Positions 22,265 through 34,943 of a stretch of 64,000 bases of DNA are shown one piece after another. The DNA is from Sinonovacula constricta (lineage: Eukaryota > Mollusca > Bivalvia > Cardiida > Solecurtidae). The stretch spans positions 45,911,778 to 45,975,777 of the forward strand of contig CM017567.1 in assembly GCA_007844125.1 (NCBI GenBank), given 5' to 3'. Position 1 is the first letter of the stretch; each line of letters begins with the position of its first letter. The position numbers and the translations under genes were made by a program. The notes beneath the pieces are model-generated. The model had not been told where the DNA came from, did no database searches, and saw only the letters and a list, made by a program, of their open reading frames with translations.

Positions 22265-23145
22265 CACAACATCATGTATATTTTACAGCTGTATCGGGAA
22301 CATAAATGGCAAATAGTGCAGGTCTTGACCAGGCAGATTTATTATGAGCTGACTTATCTGAATATACACTGTCAACATTTATCAAGGCTTAAGAGTTAAA
22401 AGTGTTCGAAATTCGAAACCTGGTCAATTAAAAGTGAACTAAAAACGTGATTGTACGTATGGATACAATTAACATTGTTGTCAGCCGCAGTTTCGAATAA
22501 TGAAAAAAAACCGCGTGTTAATCTACTAAGTGTACGACCGTATGGCTACAAGGTTTAAACGTATCCAATGTCACAATTTAAACAATGCGTTGTTGATTTT
22601 TTTTTTAAATAAATACTTCTGACAACAAAGGGTTTATTTATTAGACTCAGTGCATAACTTTATATTGATTTAATCTATTCAGTTCAATTTACATAAAATA
22701 CGTACCCCTCAATTAAAACAAAGGTATTGAAAGTGGCCGAAATGTATCGGCATAAATTAAGATAAACTCGTTGGTAACAACGTCAAACAAACAAAGCGGA
22801 TTAAATCTCCAGTTAACGCATTTGCAGTTACACTGCTTGGGAAGGGATATGTTGAGCGTTGTTCCTTGCAAGTTGGGGACTTATGTAGTGTAAACTTTAA
22901 TTGCTGACTTTTCCGTTGGAATAAGTATTTTAAATTTCTTTTTTTCATGCCTTTGACGAATTCGTAAAACAAATGTGAACGAGTATGATTGCAGTGGCAG
23001 TGTTGTAGAAGTGACGCATATAGTTAAATTGGATTCTTAACAACGTTAGTGAGTTCAATAATCATTCGTAATCTAAAGTAACGCTTATATATTCAGACCA
23101 GGATTTTTGCTCACGAGTACGTCTTTTTTATATTTAAAATAAACC
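22265..23145. other. Non-coding stretch before the claudin-like gene
   Basis: AT-rich, with no recognised exon or repeat array. Confidence 0.35.
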
Positions 23146-23164
23146 AAAAAAAAAAAAAAAAAAA
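23146..23164 (+). repeat. Poly(A) run just 5' of a start codon
   Basis: Nineteen consecutive A residues end 23 bases before ATG 23188, where a CpG-richer exon begins. It could be the tail of an inserted retroelement or a homopolymer in the 5' UTR. Confidence 0.8.
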
Positions 23165-23187
23165 TCGCGGCAGTCCCGGCCTAAGCG

Positions 23188-25015
23188 ATGACGTCGGAGC
23201 TGTACACCGAAAGCACGCCTCGTACCATCTGGTCCGGCAAGTCCCGGAAATTCCTAGTCGCAGGTGCGATCCTTTGCTCCATCTCCTGCATCTGTGCTGT
23301 CCTTTCCACCGCTCTGCCTTACTGGATCTACATCGACGAGATTCTGGAGACAACTGTCGCCGGACTGACAGACGACACCAAGGTCACGTACAACTATGGT
23401 TTGATTGGCTACTGTCTCTACATGAAGGCGACTCACGTTAATGTGGAAGAATGTGGAAATCGCGGAACAGACACACTTCAATGTGCGTTAATTTGGAAGC
23501 ATTTCGATTGTTTAATCTTTTTTATCTTTTAGGATTTTGTCTATCATTCTTCAAATCCGCCTTTTTCAGGCTTTCTTTTAACCTGCATTTTATCAGTCTG
23601 TCTTTTTTAACATGCATTTCTTTTAATTTGCCTTTCTTTTAGTCCTTCTGATTTATTTCTCCTCTTATTTTATTTTTTCTTTCTTTTTTCTCCTTTTCTT
23701 TCTTTCGTTCTAGAGTTGGCCCTTCTTTTTTTTTGATTACCGCTTAATTTCCATTATTTTTCCTTTTTGCTTATTTTCCATTCTTTATCCTTTTTGCTAA
23801 ATTTACATTCTTTCTCCTTTTTTCTTTCTACCAATCTCTCTTTCTTAGTCTGACTCGTTAACCACATCACTTACATAAATTACTCGTTAACTTCATGAAC
23901 TACATAAATTACAAAGACATCTTTATCTTCATCATCGTTTACGTCTGCATCATAATCACCACCATCATCATGTTCACCATCATTTTATTTTCATCTCCTT
24001 TCTACGATATTATGGACATAATGATGCAATTCACTGCTACATGTGTTGTTACAGACATTTACCTTCTAGCTGACTTGCGGTGCGCCGGTGGTTCTATTCA
24101 GAACTATTTCTGTCTGGGGTCTTTCTCCACCAAAAAGCTATAAAGATCATAACTGGTCGCTGCATTGTATTTCATAAATAAAAAAAATAAACAAACAAAC
24201 AGATATATTATACCTGTTAATTTAATTACTTTTTTTACGACAGGGTGGGAGAGAATCACCTTGTACTTGATGATTGTGTCCATATTTCTGTGTTTGGTGT
24301 CCATAGTTAATGTGACCTTCAATTTGCGATGCTGGGACAAACTTGCATTGCTGGTCATCTCCACCCTATCAGCGGCGAGCGCAGGTGAGATTTGTTTTTT
24401 TGCAACATCTCGGGGTTCCGATTGGATAACCGAGGTTGTATTTATAAAGAATCTTTAAAGGTGGTTAGAGTGAACTTGAACATTAGGAGTTACCTGAGAG
24501 GACTGAACAAATAGAAAGCTGATTACAATATTATGATTTCTTTAATGATATAATTTGGTACATAAAATAATATAAAAGTAGTACATGTTGTTTTTTTTTC
24601 TAGAGCAAGATCAATGTAAATTGTAACCAGTGACCGATAAAAATCCGATAAAAAATCACATTTAACTTTCACTTGGTTTTCACACCCTAAAATACAACAC
24701 TTGAATTATGTATTTGGGTTTTACGGCACACCGACACTTGATAGGTCATACGGCCCGATCACTTGCTTTAAACTCGATTTAAAGATAACTTGTAACTAAA
24801 GCAACCAACTGTTTTAAGAGTATGTAGGAATAATTATTGACGTTCGTTATCACATCTGCAATAAAAGGATAGATAGTTCTAGTTTTTAAATACATTCTCT
24901 GGATTTTTTTTTAAACTTATATACGACACAACGAGGATTCCCACTAAACATATATATTATCTCTAAGGAAATTGCTACCAAATTACTCTTTTCAAACTAT
25001 TAAAGGTGGTAACAA

Positions 25016-25096
<81 letters not shown>

Positions 25097-25968
25097 TATT
25101 GATATCCAACAGCTATGAGAGAAGTGAAAAATAACACCCGATTTTTCACTGCACAGTTAGCTATTTATAAACTAAGAAAACCACGTGGCCTCTTACTTTT
25201 GAACACATAATATATTCTCATCCGGGTAATCTGCTCTGACGCTGATATCTATTTTTAGCCGAACTCCCCATCATGCTTATTTATAGATTTGGATAGAATG
25301 AACATATTTAGAGCAATTTATTTCACGACTTGTATTGTCGAACAATTGAGATAGCGTTCAGAATCGTCTCAATTAAGACTAAAATATTAGTTTTATTCTG
25401 TTTCTGTTACGAAAGTTAGATTGTTTGACTCTGATTTTCGCCTCGCATCCTATAATGGAAATAAAAAAGAACTTTTTTTGTCTCGGTAGGAGTAGTTGAA
25501 CTTTGTTAGGTCGACTGCACTGGCGTGACACAGTAAGCCTGTGTTCAATGCGAACACTGTGAATACATAACATGATCTTACACCATAAAAAGCACAAATC
25601 CTCTATAAGTGGCATTGCATAAGACTAGATTTACTTGTTTAAAATTATTTCTAACATCCAAACTCGAACTAACTGCTTCGTGTTGGAATCCCTTTTACGC
25701 AATTGCCCGCTTGTTTTATTGGCTATGTGTCCCTTTCGCAGGTATCTGTCAGTCTGTCTCGGTGTCCATATATCAGATCTACAGCTCAGTACTGACCGTT
25801 CCCATAGGCGGCCTCACAAGCGCCAACTTCCGACAAGACTTCCTGCACGTTGGTTACTGGCTAGGCTTTGTTGCTGGTACTTCCGGTATCCTGGCAGCAC
25901 TACTTCTTATGTTTGGGACATTCGTCTGGGAACGGCCGAAGGAATCTTTACGGGTATGTTTAAAATAA
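23188..25968 (+). CDS. PMP22/claudin-like four-transmembrane protein
   Basis: Exons 23188-23482, 24244-24384 and 25742 onward join with phase-1 introns. The third exon either reads to TAA at 25966-25968 (220 residues) or splices at CGG|GTATGT (25953). The ATG is preceded by an in-frame TAA. Four hydrophobic segments are seen at about 22-45, 103-124, 132-157 and 183-207. The first extracellular loop has W46 and 'YGLIGYC' with C76 and C89, resembling the claudin/PMP22 pattern G-L-x..C..C. Such proteins form or regulate cell junctions or act as channel subunits; the subfamily cannot be named. The donor AAT|GTGCGT of exon 1 is weak, but the phase and the resulting Trp99-Trp100 fit. Intron 1 contains a pyrimidine-rich tract and a SINE; intron 2 a TA-rich MITE copy. 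Confidence 0.72.
23510..23860. repeat. Pyrimidine-rich tract (plus strand)
   Basis: About 350 bases dominated by T and C (CTTTCTTTT-like) inside intron 1 of the claudin-like gene, with marked strand asymmetry. Confidence 0.7.
24050..24195 (+). mobile_element. SINE family 2, 5'-truncated
   Basis: Contains 'AGCTGACTTGCGGTGCGCC', 'GTGGTTCTATTCAG', 'GTCGCTGCATTGTATTTCA' and an AAACAAAC tail, matching 39895-39985. No tRNA head. Confidence 0.7.
24470..25000. other. Intron 2 of the claudin-like gene, no repeat recognised
   Basis: AT-rich non-coding sequence. Confidence 0.4.
25005..25380. mobile_element. MITE-family fragment with (TA)n expansion
   Basis: AGGTGGTAAC at 25005 resembles the terminal GGTGGTATCC. 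An uninterrupted (TA)n of about 75 bases follows (25019-25093), then internal family sequence: 'CACTGCACAGTTAGCTATTT', 'CATCCGGGTAATCTGCTCT' and 'TGCTTATTTATAGA'. These blocks are shared with 53750-53890. Confidence 0.6.
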
Positions 25969-25969
25969 A

Positions 25970-26760
25970 AAATAACAATATACATATATTCCTTCATAAC
26001 TAGATTATGTGAACATGCCATTCAAAGAGCGTACTGTCTTTAAGGTGAATTAAAATAGCTTAAACATTAAAATCACAAGAAAGAGCTATGGTGTGAGACA
26101 TTCAAGGCGTCGTAGAGCATTCTTTAAACAAGAAGATGACTAGTCTGGGAACAACACACTCTCTTACAATGTCGATTAATTGCATAAACATTTGACAGTA
26201 ACGAATCATAAACCTGATGGGGAAGTAGAGTATTTTCTACTTTGTTTGTTGTTCTTGTTCTCTGCTACATCTGTATTTACAAGCTGCATTGCTAACATCG
26301 GTATACACGGTTTCTTTTGTTAAATACTACTTCGCCAAACAGCTGCGGATTTCTTTAAATGCCAGCTACTTTAAAATTGCTGCAATCATCACGTTAATGT
26401 TGCAAACTACAATGCTTAAACGCAATGGTCAGTTCTTTTCTTTGGAAATGGTCTCACAGAACATCTTTCCTGTTTTTGCCAGCTACACTATCGACACCAT
26501 ACAAATGCAATCCATTAGAGGTACCGCTCTCTAGAGCGGCGCCAATTAAGCATTTTGTTTTATTTTATTTTAATTATATTGTCATTATCAATTAACTCTA
26601 GTGATTTATGTTATGAATTTTGTTTATCCTAGCTGGTACCCCAGTATACGACGACCGTATTTGCGCCTCGTAGATGTCCATACCGAGGACGGAAGCCAGT
26701 AGCTATCTCGGTGTCGCATATGTAGAAAATGCTCGAACGTTTGTGATCCGGATTTCTGTC
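25970..26760. other. Non-coding stretch
   Basis: Downstream of the third claudin-like exon, or its third intron if the 27846 exon is real. No other feature is recognised. Confidence 0.35.
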
Positions 26761-26764
26761 TAAA

Positions 26765-27225
26765 TCCATTTTACTGCGATAACAACAGCTTTCATAAGAT
26801 GACAACAACAACAGACACAGCCTATGCATGAACAGAAAACAGAAACAACAGAAAAGCAGCATCTTTAACAACATATTAAGCAGCGGCTACAGAAACAGAA
26901 AACCAGCAACAAAACACTAGATAAACAACAAAAGCAACAACAACGGAAACTACAGAAAACAAAAGCAACAAAACCAACAACATAACTAACAACATCAACA
27001 ACAGAAGACAGCCAGCAGTTATAAGATATAAAACTACAGCGATAGAAAAAAAAATAACACACACAATAGTATTAGAAACTACAACAGCGGTAGCAGTAGC
27101 AACAACAGAAAGGGTTGCAGCAATAATAATAACAACAACAACAGAAAGACAGCAACAGAACTAAAATACAAAGCAACAGCAACAGAAAGAGAGAAGGAGC
27201 AATAACAACAATAACAACGCAACAG
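26765..27225. repeat. CAA/CAG-rich low-complexity tract
   Basis: Degenerate repetition of AACAACAG/AACAGAAA motifs with strong A/C versus G/T asymmetry. Opposite-strand ORFs here are low-complexity Cys/Phe/Val runs. Confidence 0.75.
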
Positions 27226-27845
27226 ATATGTATAACCATCGCCATGTTACCGCCATTTATTTATCACCAGCAGCAACAGCACTAACAACAGCATGTTTGA
27301 TAACAATATTAACAGAGTGTAATTTTGATGCAAAGTTTACTGGGTTATGGAAACGATTTAATGTATAATTTTATGTAAAGGTTTCTAACTTTTATACAGT
27401 ATTTCATAGGCTGTTTCTCTGACGCAGTAAAACTGTTTCTTCGTGCAATGAGTATTATGGTAGTGTAAGTTACTGCATTTATAAAGCGTAGAACGCAATA
27501 AACAAAACAGAACATGAATAAATTACGCATACTTATTCAATTTTCATTCTTTAAAATAAACACTCTGCATTGTTTATTGATTCTTTAACTACTATATTTA
27601 TATTTCCTGTCAAACAGTTTTAATTGCTCTTTGAAATATTGTTTCTATACGCGGGCAAACGTTTTAAAAATAAATACACAGGTAGAAAAATTGTTTTGAA
27701 TGTAATGCAGACTCGATCTTTATTCAATGATTTTACATCGACGATGACGAATTAACTATGGTTCTATGTTTGTCTGACACAGAGCCGGCCAGTCGTGTAA
27801 CGACAGAGGCATAAACACGAGAGCTATATCACTACCATTTTTCAG

Positions 27846-27884
27846 GGTGGTAACAGTTTTGACCAAAGTTTGGGTTTGCCGTAA
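27846..27884 (+). CDS. Candidate terminal exon of the claudin-like gene
   Basis: The acceptor CACTACCATTTTTCAG precedes a phase-0 stretch encoding GGNSFDQSLGLP then TAA. It would join the strong donor CGG|GTATGTTT at 25953/25954 and give a 228-residue protein. The alternative is read-through to the stop at 25968. No transcript evidence separates these. Confidence 0.3.
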   Translation, partial: GGNSFDQSLGLP

Positions 27885-28860
27885 CCTAAAAAAAATCACG
27901 AGAAATGCTTTATTGTTTATGTGTACATGTTTATTTGCTACTAAATATACAGCGGATAAACATATTAGAATCTTGTTCTTATCTCGTTCGTCAAAACCAT
28001 TGACAATTTTCCTGTATCTGAAGACACGTGACCCCTGTAAGGGAGATTGGTCTTAGAATAGAACCATGCATTCCGAGCGTAACAGTGTAGCATGCAATTA
28101 AAACAATGAGGCAGATAACAACAAAGAACGCACAATGGCAAGCAATAAAGTTGCTTATAGCAAGTTGCATAAATAATAGAGGACGCCAAAATATCTAGCG
28201 ACCTAACTTAAGGTTTTAAAAATCCAGAGCGTTACGACGATTTTCTGCTATTTAAGCCAACAATATAGAAGATCTCCGAACTGGCATGTAGATCATGCAT
28301 ATACAAGTCAGTTAATAAATGTACACGGATTTGCTCGACAGCTACGCAATGATTTAACTACATATTGAATGGAGATCGTGTCGTTATTTATGTAACAACA
28401 TAAATCTTTGGTCAGACCACTTAAATGCTCCCATGTTTATAACTAATAAATTAATACTAGTTTTTAAACATAATTTATAGTCATAGCTCTAGTTGTTTTT
28501 TCAAATGTTTTGTGTGAGTGATTTTACACAAGAACTTATCTTTGAGACATCACCTTTAATGGAAAATCTTATAATGATATATTCAAGCAACAGGTGGCTG
28601 TCTAAAACCTTCAATAGAGCTACGATTTTGAACGAAGATTGTCGTAGTGTGACGAAGATAATCGTAGTGTGACGAAGGTTGGAGTAGTTTGAATCTTGAT
28701 TGGAAAGCCTTAATTGCAGAATCAAAGGTTCTATTTTACCCTTCTTTGTGTATTTCTAAAATTAAACATATTCTCCCATAGACTAAAATGCTATGGGTAA
28801 TATCGTATTTTTTATTTTATTAATATCGCGTATTTCCGGCAAGGGCCCAAATGCATGCAA
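27885..28860. other. Non-coding stretch
   Basis: No gene recognised. A short duplication (TCGTAGTGTGACGAAG) lies at about 28640-28677. Confidence 0.35.
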
Positions 28861-29247
28861 CCAATCAGAATTCTCGACTTAAAATGTACTTGCAAAATCT
28901 GCGCGCGAATTGCCAGCGGGATATAAATTGTCGTCAAACGTATTTCAAGTGCACTGCTTCTAAGAAGTAATTTATTGTACTCTCAATTTAAATCTTTAAA
29001 TATCGTAGTGCTAATTGTGTAAGTTTAGAGCTTTAAACATTCGTCTCAAAGTTTGTACGTGGTAGATATTCCTTGTAATCGTAGGATCTGCACAAAAAAA
29101 CGTTTGTGTACGCAAAATGCATGCGTTGTTCATAAAGAAAACAAACCTGTTTTAAACACGGTTGTGCAACTCAAGGCTACCTGTGATTTTGTGTGTTTGT
29201 GTTAAGTGTGAAGAAATGGGAAATATGGTGGATGATGAATAAAACAA
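28861..29247 (+). promoter_or_regulatory. Orphan promoter and possible first exon
   Basis: CCAATCAG at 28860-28867, CpG-containing GCGCGCG near 28902 and GATATAAATT near 28920 are spaced like CCAAT and TATA boxes. The sequence stays free of known repeats up to ACAA|GTAAGTAG at 29247/29248, a strong donor. The only ATG reading frame before it is very short (MGNMVDDE). It may be a 5' UTR exon of a downstream gene or a non-coding RNA. Confidence 0.35.
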
Positions 29248-29940
29248 GTAAGTAGAAAACACGAGTATTTATTGCAGTTTATCGATTTTGTTTTTATAAA
29301 TGTTCCTATTTGTATTTTGTGAACATTTGTAACTGTTGTTGCTTGTCTTAAATTATTATCGTCCCCGCAATTTTTTTTTAATCAAATCGTGAATTTGCTG
29401 ATTGTTATAACTGTTAGTGTTCATATAAAAAGTTGAATTTTCAGCTTAGTTCATTGTTTGCCAGGTGGATTTCATTTAGCATGAAGACACACTGCCTCTT
29501 GCTTGTAGATTATCAGATATAAGCACAACCATTGATCCTATTGCACGACTTTGTTATTCCAGGTTAATTAAAAAAACGCATGCCGTGGTTACTACTACAA
29601 CTGAATTGGATGGCCCACGCTTTCCTCATGCAATGTCAGGTTTAGTCGAATTCTGACTTACGGTACTTCTATTTCAGGTATACATGTAACGAACGATTTA
29701 CAGGTAGCGTGGAATATCAAATTGATATTTATTTAGTGACCACGAAAACCATTTCAGTGTCTCATTCATTTTATTGTCAAACAGACCTAAGGCAGATTAT
29801 CACAATTTTCAATTTGTATTAAAGTATCTTCATATCCCAGTTCTCTCCTATTTAAGCGATCGACGATCAAATGCTATCTCGAACAATAATTACAAGGATA
29901 TGGTGTAAAGTCACAGAAAAAAGAAAGACGTTGCCAAAAG

Positions 29941-30431
29941 ATAGTTTTCATGTGATGTCATAGGCACCGATAAGACAGATTAAGGAAGCCATTTTTGAAG
30001 GCAAAAGCTAATGCAGGCCGAAATCTGAAAATATGTGTTAAACTCACCACTGTGTTTTTATTTTTCAGTCTATTTTACTGAATTTTATATCCAATTTAAC
30101 AGCTTTTATTATTATTTTATATCAAAACTATATTTTGGTAGTTTTAAAGGTTAGAAAATACAACCAAAAAGATAACTGTTCATTTTATTTAAGGATGAGC
30201 CAGTAATTTTATTTATTTATGTGTATTAATTTTTTGTGCATTTATTAATTTTTAAATATTGATTCTGAAAATATAAATTTCAAGAGCTTTCCAATGTTGT
30301 ATTATTTTTAATATTTGGACCACAAATGAAGAAATTACAAGAAAATAAAACTATACAATTTATCTGAAAATCCCTTGAAGTTGCCATCAAAGATGGCTGC
30401 CAAGGTGAGGGATCTTCACTGATGTGGGAAC
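29941..30431. repeat. Dispersed ~490-bp repeat U (copy 1)
   Basis: Aligns along its length with 34944-35431: 'CATGTGATGTCATAGGCAC', 'CTCACCACTGTGTTTTTATT', 'ACAAATGAAGAAATTACAAG' and 'GATCTTCACTGATGTGG'. The two copies have the same orientation. No coding potential or TIRs were recognised. Confidence 0.8.
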
Positions 30432-30940
30432 TGTTGTCAAAGTCTACACTTAACGTATCTGTGTTGGGGTTTTTTAACCTCTGATTCTAGATTTGCTAGC
30501 CAAGTGCCCTTAAATTCTGGTATTACTGATAGGATTACGTAGTTAACGTGTGATTATAATAGAGTGTTAATATAATGTATACCACAACCATGCAATTTGC
30601 AAACCACACAAAAATGCATATATACATTAAATATGAAATATATAAACATATCTCAGTTTGTTTTTTATTTTACATGTCTAATATTTACGTAATGGTTTGC
30701 ACGGGTTTGAAATGCGTAATTTATATTGTGAGGTCATCAAACAAACACCTGCACAGCATACATTTGAAGGAAAAAACAACAACACATGCCCCACTTTCAA
30801 GTAAAATTCAAGATCCTCCCCTGGTAGGTTGCGTAATTGAAATTACTTTCGACAGTGGTGTCTATGACCCTTTGATCATATGCGGGTGCTTTCAATTACA
30901 GCTCTAGTTACTTAATTATACTGTTATGTCACGCTTTAAA

Positions 30941-31421
30941 GGTGGTATCCGACAGTTTGTCTATATTAAATACACGTACCAATATCTAACCACTGCATTG
31001 CGGAATTTGGTCATACATTTTGCATAAACCCATACTTTAGTCGTTATAAAGACGATTTTAACAACTATATTGATACACTGTAATGATCGCGAAAAAAATA
31101 CTCTAAATTTTCAGTGTTTCCAACTCTACAAAAACCGCGATGGTGATCTCTGCTTAAAATAGATATCGACGTCAGGACGCATTACCCGCATGACTATATG
31201 AAAGTAAGTGGTCACGTGATTTTATAAGTTTAAAAATAGCTATCTCTGCAGCGTGGCTCGGATAGGAAACACCTGTTTGATGTGACCATTGGGATTTATC
31301 TTTGACTTTTCACAAAGATCTTTAGCATCAATGAACAGCATTTTGCAAGACCTTTTCAGGTACCAATGACTTATTTAGTTAAGTGAAGAAAAAGATTTGG
31401 ACCAAACTGTCGGATACCACC
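30941..31421. mobile_element. Full-length 481-bp MITE with perfect 19-bp TIRs
   Basis: GGTGGTATCCGACAGTTTG at 30941-30959 is exactly inverted at 31403-31421. The interior has no ORF and shares blocks with fragments at 1055, 25005, 33640 and 53596. The flanks show at most an AA duplication, so the superfamily is undecided. Confidence 0.85.
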
Positions 31422-32490
31422 AAGTCGTCTATTGTTGACCAAATAAAGGATGTTATCTTTTGTGTTTGCATTCAAATATAACGTTCTATCATCTTTATCA
31501 AGTCCTGAGTCTTACTTTTATATAAAATAGGTTCTCTGCGTGGCCCTGTATCAGTGGTTCTGTTCAGATATTTCCCTTGGACGTCTTTTATTAAGACTAG
31601 TGACGCCTATATAATCGAAGCAACAATTTTCAGAAAACACATCGACTAAATTAATAAAATTGCAGGCTTTGAGCGTTTCTTTAGAATTTCAAATCCAGAA
31701 TTTCAATTATCCGCATGACATACATATACAATATATACAATACACAATGTACACATGATCAAAAGAAAAAAAAAACTTATGACAACCAGTAACTGACAAA
31801 TTAATATAAATAGCAAAAATGTTTTGTTTCAATTAAAATAGCTCTTCTGTTCCCCAAAACCTAACATATAAATAATAATCGTAAAAAGGTGTTAGCATAC
31901 AGTGCGACAATTACCCCTTCTTACTCTAATCTACATCATAAATTAAATAAAATAACAGTTGTACGTAAACGTTGCAAGAAATAACAATTAATTGATATTT
32001 AATTTGCATTACTAGTAAATGACGAAGATGGGAGATAAATCCAGGTGATATTAATCTAAATATCTACAACAACTCGTTTGGATTACCTCCCGTGTTAACG
32101 CGGGTGTTGACAACTTCAAAGCATAAATGCAACCGTTAAATGGCTAATCTAAAGGACTGTAAACATCGTTTTAAGTCAATTCATCCTTCAAAGATATATT
32201 GTAAATTATAAATACTTACAAATAATGCGTGCATAGGTTTTATATGAAGACAAGTGTTCCGACCATGCTTTGCTAATCTACCAAAATGCAAGTAAACTGG
32301 TCGTGTGATGCTTCCTGCACAAGGTGACAAATGGATATCATAATACATACAAGAAAAACCTTGCTGCAAAGCATCAAAGACGACGCAAAGGGACGTATTG
32401 TACCAGTAAGAGAAATATGGCCAAAATAAAAAGAAATTTAAGTTTACCATCACAGTAGTCTCCCTTGCTTGACAAATCCAATTCAAAAAC
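31422..32490. other. Intergenic, nothing recognised
   Basis: AT-rich sequence without a supported exon or repeat. Confidence 0.35.
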
Positions 32491-32494
32491 AATG

Positions 32495-32665
32495 CAATGA
32501 AATGAGCCCGGTGTCAGGATAATGTGACTTAGTGTGGTATCATTACAGGTGTTCATGGCATGCTATACACAATGAAGGCAGCACTATATCTGCTTTAAAT
32601 GGACACCGTCTCCAGATAACTGAAATACTGTTGGTGGGACGATAAACACAATAAACGAATAAACA
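32495..32665 (+). mobile_element. SINE family 1, 5'-truncated
   Basis: Starts at GAGCCCGGTGTCAGGATAAT and contains 'TGGACACCGTCTCCAGATAA', 'CTGTTGGTGGGACGATAAAC' and an AATAAACGAATAAAC tail. Confidence 0.8.
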
Positions 32666-32669
32666 ATAA

Positions 32670-33630
32670 AATGATAAACAATATAAAAAATGAAATTTAA
32701 CATATTTTGACAATGATTAGTTGACGACAGTTTTTTTATTGTGACAATCACGACACGTTTTGATGTGACATTGAATTTTAAGACATTTTATTTAGATTAT
32801 TGTTGATGATGAACCGTATTTCTGATTACCGCTTAGATCCTATCGGTAAACATCCTGGTCACATGTCTCTCCAGTAGCACTCGGCAAACGTGATCACAGT
32901 AGACTCACCGCTTCAGCGCGTCGTCAATTAGATAAGTATTCAGGTCTGACATACAATATGTACATCAAGTTGTTGTACTGCAGTTAGGCTGGTACACGTT
33001 TTACAAATGTAATACAAGAAAAGCATTGATGCGAAGCAACAAAGGGCGACGCAACAATGAAAATAAATATTATTAGAAATTTAGAGATGACTGATTTAAA
33101 TTATTATGTGCACATTAAAATCACTGGAATAATTTGATTCTGGTATATAAGGCTACTTATATGTACAATCCCTAAAAAAGCAAGTATAACCGTCTGATGT
33201 CTGATAATGTTTAGAAATTTTAAGTTAAAATACCTCGTTTGCGTGAATTGATCAATGATCATTTTTTGTCTGTTTAAATGGTTCGTTTTTGTCTGCGACG
33301 GAATTCGATCTCTGTAGACCGTAAACATCAAAACAAGTCCATAACTATTGCGCTATTCCACGATTGTCATCTGTGAGTAACGTGCCACTACAGACGCTAT
33401 CGATCTATTTTAAGAAATAGAGAAAATAGTAAATTTTAAACGAATAACCAATAGCTTTCATATGATCATACAGCAGTTTGTATTAAATATTACAATAGCT
33501 AACCCTTGTTTTGGATATTTGTGCATTATTTTTGCAAAGCTCATACTTTCGTCTAAGCAATTTTCATTTTAAACACTGCCTCGATTTAAACTTGTTAAAA
33601 AGATAATTATTTTCAACTCTGTAGATAAGC
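32670..33630. other. Intergenic, nothing recognised
   Basis: No supported gene or repeat. Confidence 0.35.
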
Positions 33631-33639
33631 AAAATTGTG

Positions 33640-33925
33640 ATTTCTTCTATAAACAGACATCAACATCAGAGCAGTTTTCCCAGATAATGGGTATATCGCC
33701 TTCTCAAAAGTAAGAGGTCACGTGGTTTCTTAGTAAAAATAAAAGGCAAACAGTCCAGCTTAGTTCTGATGGGAAATGTGTTTTGGAAATGATGATTTGG
33801 GCTGTCCACTCTCCACAAAGATGTAGGACATCAATAAACAGAATTTAGCGGGATCTGTGTATGTAACAATTATTTATTTGGCTATTTGAGGAAAAAAAAA
33901 CGGGTCCAAACTGTCGAATACAACC
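33640..33925. mobile_element. Diverged MITE-family fragment
   Basis: Shares 'AGGTCACGTGGTTT', 'CATCAATAAACAGAATTTAG', 'GGCTATTTGAGGAAAA' and the terminal 'GGTCCAAACTGTCGAATAC' with 31200-31421 and 1060-1227. Confidence 0.65.
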
Positions 33926-34348
33926 TTTGAAATTACAGAATTACATTAAAATATTTATATAGAACCTGTTGTATATTTGATATATTTTCAGCATCCTGAG
34001 ACATGAACATAAACATCCAGACATGAAAATAGACAACTTCCATCCGCATAAGTAAGACCATAAAAGCCAGTTATATTAACTGAGCCCTGGAAGGTGAGTT
34101 TTTTTAATACTATGGTCTTTAGCCTTAGATACTGTACAAAACATGACAATAAATAAATTAATAGCATCGAAATGCAATTCTTATTAGACAATATCTGTAT
34201 ACAGCATGTAATTTTCTAACTATTAACACATGACCAAACTACTGCTCTTAAACAAAACAGATATATATATTTTAATAGCCTTGTATAGTTATACAAAGAG
34301 CTGTTTAATTCTTAATTGTTATGCAAAATTTATATATACTTAGGAAAA

Positions 34349-34509
34349 AGATGTTAAGTTTCCGTGATCTAACGTCCAATATATCACGGTTTCGAGTCCA
34401 GATGCGTATTAATTTAATCACGAAGGTCATAGGCCTGAATGATAAAATTTACTCATCTGAACGAGAAACTGTGATATAAAAGGCCTTAGATCACGCAAAC
34501 TTAAAATCT
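34349..34509. repeat. Long imperfect hairpin, two ~59-nt arms
   Basis: The left arm 34349-34407 (..TTAAGTTTCCGTGATCTAA..) and right arm 34451-34509 (..TTAGATCACGCAAACTTAA..) are inverted copies with scattered mismatches around a ~43-base loop. It could be a foldback element or a hairpin RNA source. No ORF. Confidence 0.75.
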
Positions 34510-34943
34510 ATTTCCATTCTATTACGTTCTACAAGAAGTTTTGACTTTAAAGCGACACAAATGCGAACTACAATTCGAACCATATTTAAGACAATGTTAG
34601 CTTGTTACCCCTGTTTAGCTGTTCTATTTCACCTTGCGTACTTCCTGGTTATTTTTTAAAGAATATTAATAACTGACGTAATTTCTTATTATTTGTTTTT
34701 TTATCATAATTGAATACTCATGTTAAGTAAAACAAAAAACCTTTACTTTCCAAGATAGAGTAAAGTTTTAGGCAAAGGCCATGTGAACAACTTATCACGA
34801 TATGTCAGCTTGGTCAACAGTACGAAAATGGGTAGGGAAAAAAAGGAACAACTATTCTATTGTAGTAAAATAGCCCCGATTTATGCCGTGATATATCGTT
34901 TATTCTATCCCGAAAGAATGGTTCTTTGTTTATCGAGGTAAAA

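Noticed and set aside
26865..27064. Cys/Val-rich membrane-like ORFs on the minus strand
   Set aside because: Low-complexity CAA/CAG-type tract read in reverse.
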